Source: Bacteroidota bacterium (GTDB taxonomy: Bacteria > Bacteroidota > Bacteroidia > Bacteroidales > Paludibacteraceae). From it: a stretch of 64,000 nucleotides of DNA. The stretch lies in NCBI GenBank assembly GCA_017860345.1, contig JAFNAV010000002.1, positions 27,253 through 91,252 on the forward strand. Direction: 5' to 3'. Below the pieces are notes generated by a model. The model made no database searches and was not told the origin of the DNA. It saw nothing but the letters and a program-made list of their open reading frames with translations. Shown piece after piece: positions 63,012 to 64,000 of the stretch (position 1 is its first letter; the number at the start of each line of letters is the position of its first letter). The translations under genes were made by a program, and so were the position numbers.

Positions 63012-63776
63012 ATGAAAAAATTTATTCTACTATTTGCTATTGCTTTAACCACCGCGTCATGCACCGAGCTTTTAAAAGTTGCTAATCAGATATCTACAAC
63101 AACCGGCATCAGTCCCATTATTACCAACGCCGACAATGTGGCCGGGCTGAAAAGCTCTCTGAATGTGGGTATTGAAAATGCTGTTTCGCTGTTAGGTAAA
63201 GAAAACGGCTTTCTGGATGATGCTGCTTTGAAATTACTGTTGCCGGAAGAAGCTCAGAGCATTGTCAACAACATAAAGCTTATCCCCGGAGGCCAGGAGC
63301 TTGTTAATAAAGCAGTATTATCGCTCAACCGCTCAGCAGAAGATGCTGTAAAAGAAGCTACGCCAATATTCAAAAATGCTATCACCAGCATGACAATTAA
63401 CGATGCCCTTGGTATTTTGCTGGGTAATCAGGATGCCGCTACTCAGTATTTGCGCAATACCACCTATGCCCAACTAAAGGCAGCCTTTGCACCTAAAGTA
63501 AAAGACTCTCTTGGCAAACCGCTTGTAGCTAATATTTCTACTACCGAGTCGTGGACTGCGCTAACTTCGTCGTATAATAAAGTTGCAGGAACAGCTGTTG
63601 GCTCTATTGCCGGAATGAAAGCAATTAATGTAAACCTTGAAGAATATGTTACCGAAAAAGCTTTAGATGCACTTTTCACCAAAGTGGCTAATGAGGAAAA
63701 GGCAATTCGCACCGATCCGGCTGCACGTGTAAACGACATTCTCAAAAAGGTCTTCGGCCAGTTGGATAAGAAATAG
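63012..63776 (+). CDS. DUF4197-family lipoprotein
   Basis: A 254-residue predicted lipoprotein: the signal MKKFILLFAIALTTASC ends in a lipobox with Cys 17. The mature part matches the DUF4197 family (LKSSLNVGIENAVSLLGKENGFLDD, GNQDAATQYLRNTTYAQLKAAFAPKV), a mostly helical periplasmic or outer-membrane protein found across Gram-negative bacteria. Function unknown. It is a single gene. Confidence 0.9.
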   Translation: MKKFILLFAIALTTASCTELLKVANQISTTTGISPIITNADNVAGLKSSLNVGIENAVSLLGKENGFLDDAALKLLLPEEAQSIVNNIKLIPGGQELVNKAVLSLNRSAEDAVKEATPIFKNAITSMTINDALGILLGNQDAATQYLRNTTYAQLKAAFAPKVKDSLGKPLVANISTTESWTALTSSYNKVAGTAVGSIAGMKAINVNLEEYVTEKALDALFTKVANEEKAIRTDPAARVNDILKKVFGQLDKK

Positions 63777-63895
63777 TTTTATATCCAAAATTTGGACAGC
63801 CCACAGGCACAAAATGCAAAATTGTATTGGCAATAATACCCCTGTTTATATCGGCAGAATATTATTAAACTATATTTTCTAAGCATATGACAAAA

Positions 63896-63955
63896 AAAAA
63901 AGAATAGAAACGCGGATATAGCGGATTCAACTGATATACACTGATTTATTGTAGT
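63896..63955. repeat. Short degenerate tandem block of GGAT/TGAT units
   Basis: GCGGATATAGCGGATTCAACTGATATACACTGATTTATT contains four spaced near-repeats of (G/T)GATWT. Comparable strings are scattered in intergenic DNA of many Bacteroidota. No gene is seen from 63777 to 64000. Confidence 0.35.
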
Positions 63956-64000
63956 AATAAAACGGATTTTAATTCTGATTTATTTACTACGTAAATGGCG

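Overview
The window looks like chromosomal core DNA of a member of the Bacteroidota, most likely a fermentative Bacteroidales. The lineage call rests on the complete porP-porK-porL-porM-porN type IX secretion operon, Bacteroidota-typical proteins (DUF4270, DUF2795, DUF5687 and HU-CCDC81/SPOR families, SusC-type plug sequences, a 287-residue primary sigma factor), A-rich translation starts without Shine-Dalgarno sequences, and many TAnnTTTG -7 boxes, some with a TTG/TTTG -33 element 18-20 bases upstream. The exact genus is not determined. No rRNA, tRNA, insertion sequence, phage gene or CRISPR array was seen.

Layout. 0-6 kb: a beta-carbonic anhydrase, an O-acetylhomoserine sulfhydrylase behind what looks like a Cys/Met-rich leader peptide and attenuator, two LuxR-type regulators that are paralogs of each other, a serine hydrolase and mnmA. 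6-12 kb: the T9SS core operon on the minus strand. 12-18.8 kb (minus): a DUF2795 protein, PduO-type cobalamin adenosyltransferase and methyltransferase cluster; an acyl-CoA synthetase next to an XRE-cupin regulator; and coaD followed by an S41 protease. 19-28 kb: a lytic transglycosylase, a MurU-like nucleotidyltransferase, an oxidoreductase, a TPR protein, a Crp/Fnr regulator, a gamma-carbonic anhydrase-like protein and an ABC transporter pair. 28-37.7 kb: a DUF4270 lipoprotein and a short starch-synthase-like protein, divergent from panC-panD-hisH-tgt-lptF/G-like; then rfbB and the HU-CCDC81/SPOR protein. 37.8-41 kb: rpsP, a thiamine-binding-like protein, a GT2 glycosyltransferase, MarC and an unknown protein. 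41-47 kb: one 1967-residue protein joining alpha-2-macroglobulin parts to a SusC-style carboxypeptidase-regulatory and TonB-plug insert. 47-54 kb: sufS-sufE, lpxH, a DUF59 protein, a thioesterase, an O-methyltransferase, an M16 peptidase and an S41 protease. 54-64 kb: a dCMP deaminase, mpl, an MBL-fold hydrolase, an amidotransferase, the primary sigma factor, HtrA, enolase and a DUF4197 lipoprotein.

Most genes are housekeeping: envelope building and quality control (T9SS, S41 proteases, HtrA, LpxH, Mpl, LptF/G, MurU-like), cofactor synthesis (PanC, PanD, CoaD, cobalamin) and sulfur/Fe-S metabolism (OAH sulfhydrylase, SufS, SufE, DUF59, MnmA). The points most worth a second look are the leader-peptide attenuator near 0.9-1.05 kb, the macroglobulin/SusC-plug fusion, a tgt product lacking its three zinc cysteines, a starch-synthase-like protein reduced to its N-terminal domain, a PorK without a lipobox cysteine, and two small repeat or hairpin families. 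Base-composition remarks and start-site choices are judgements by eye.
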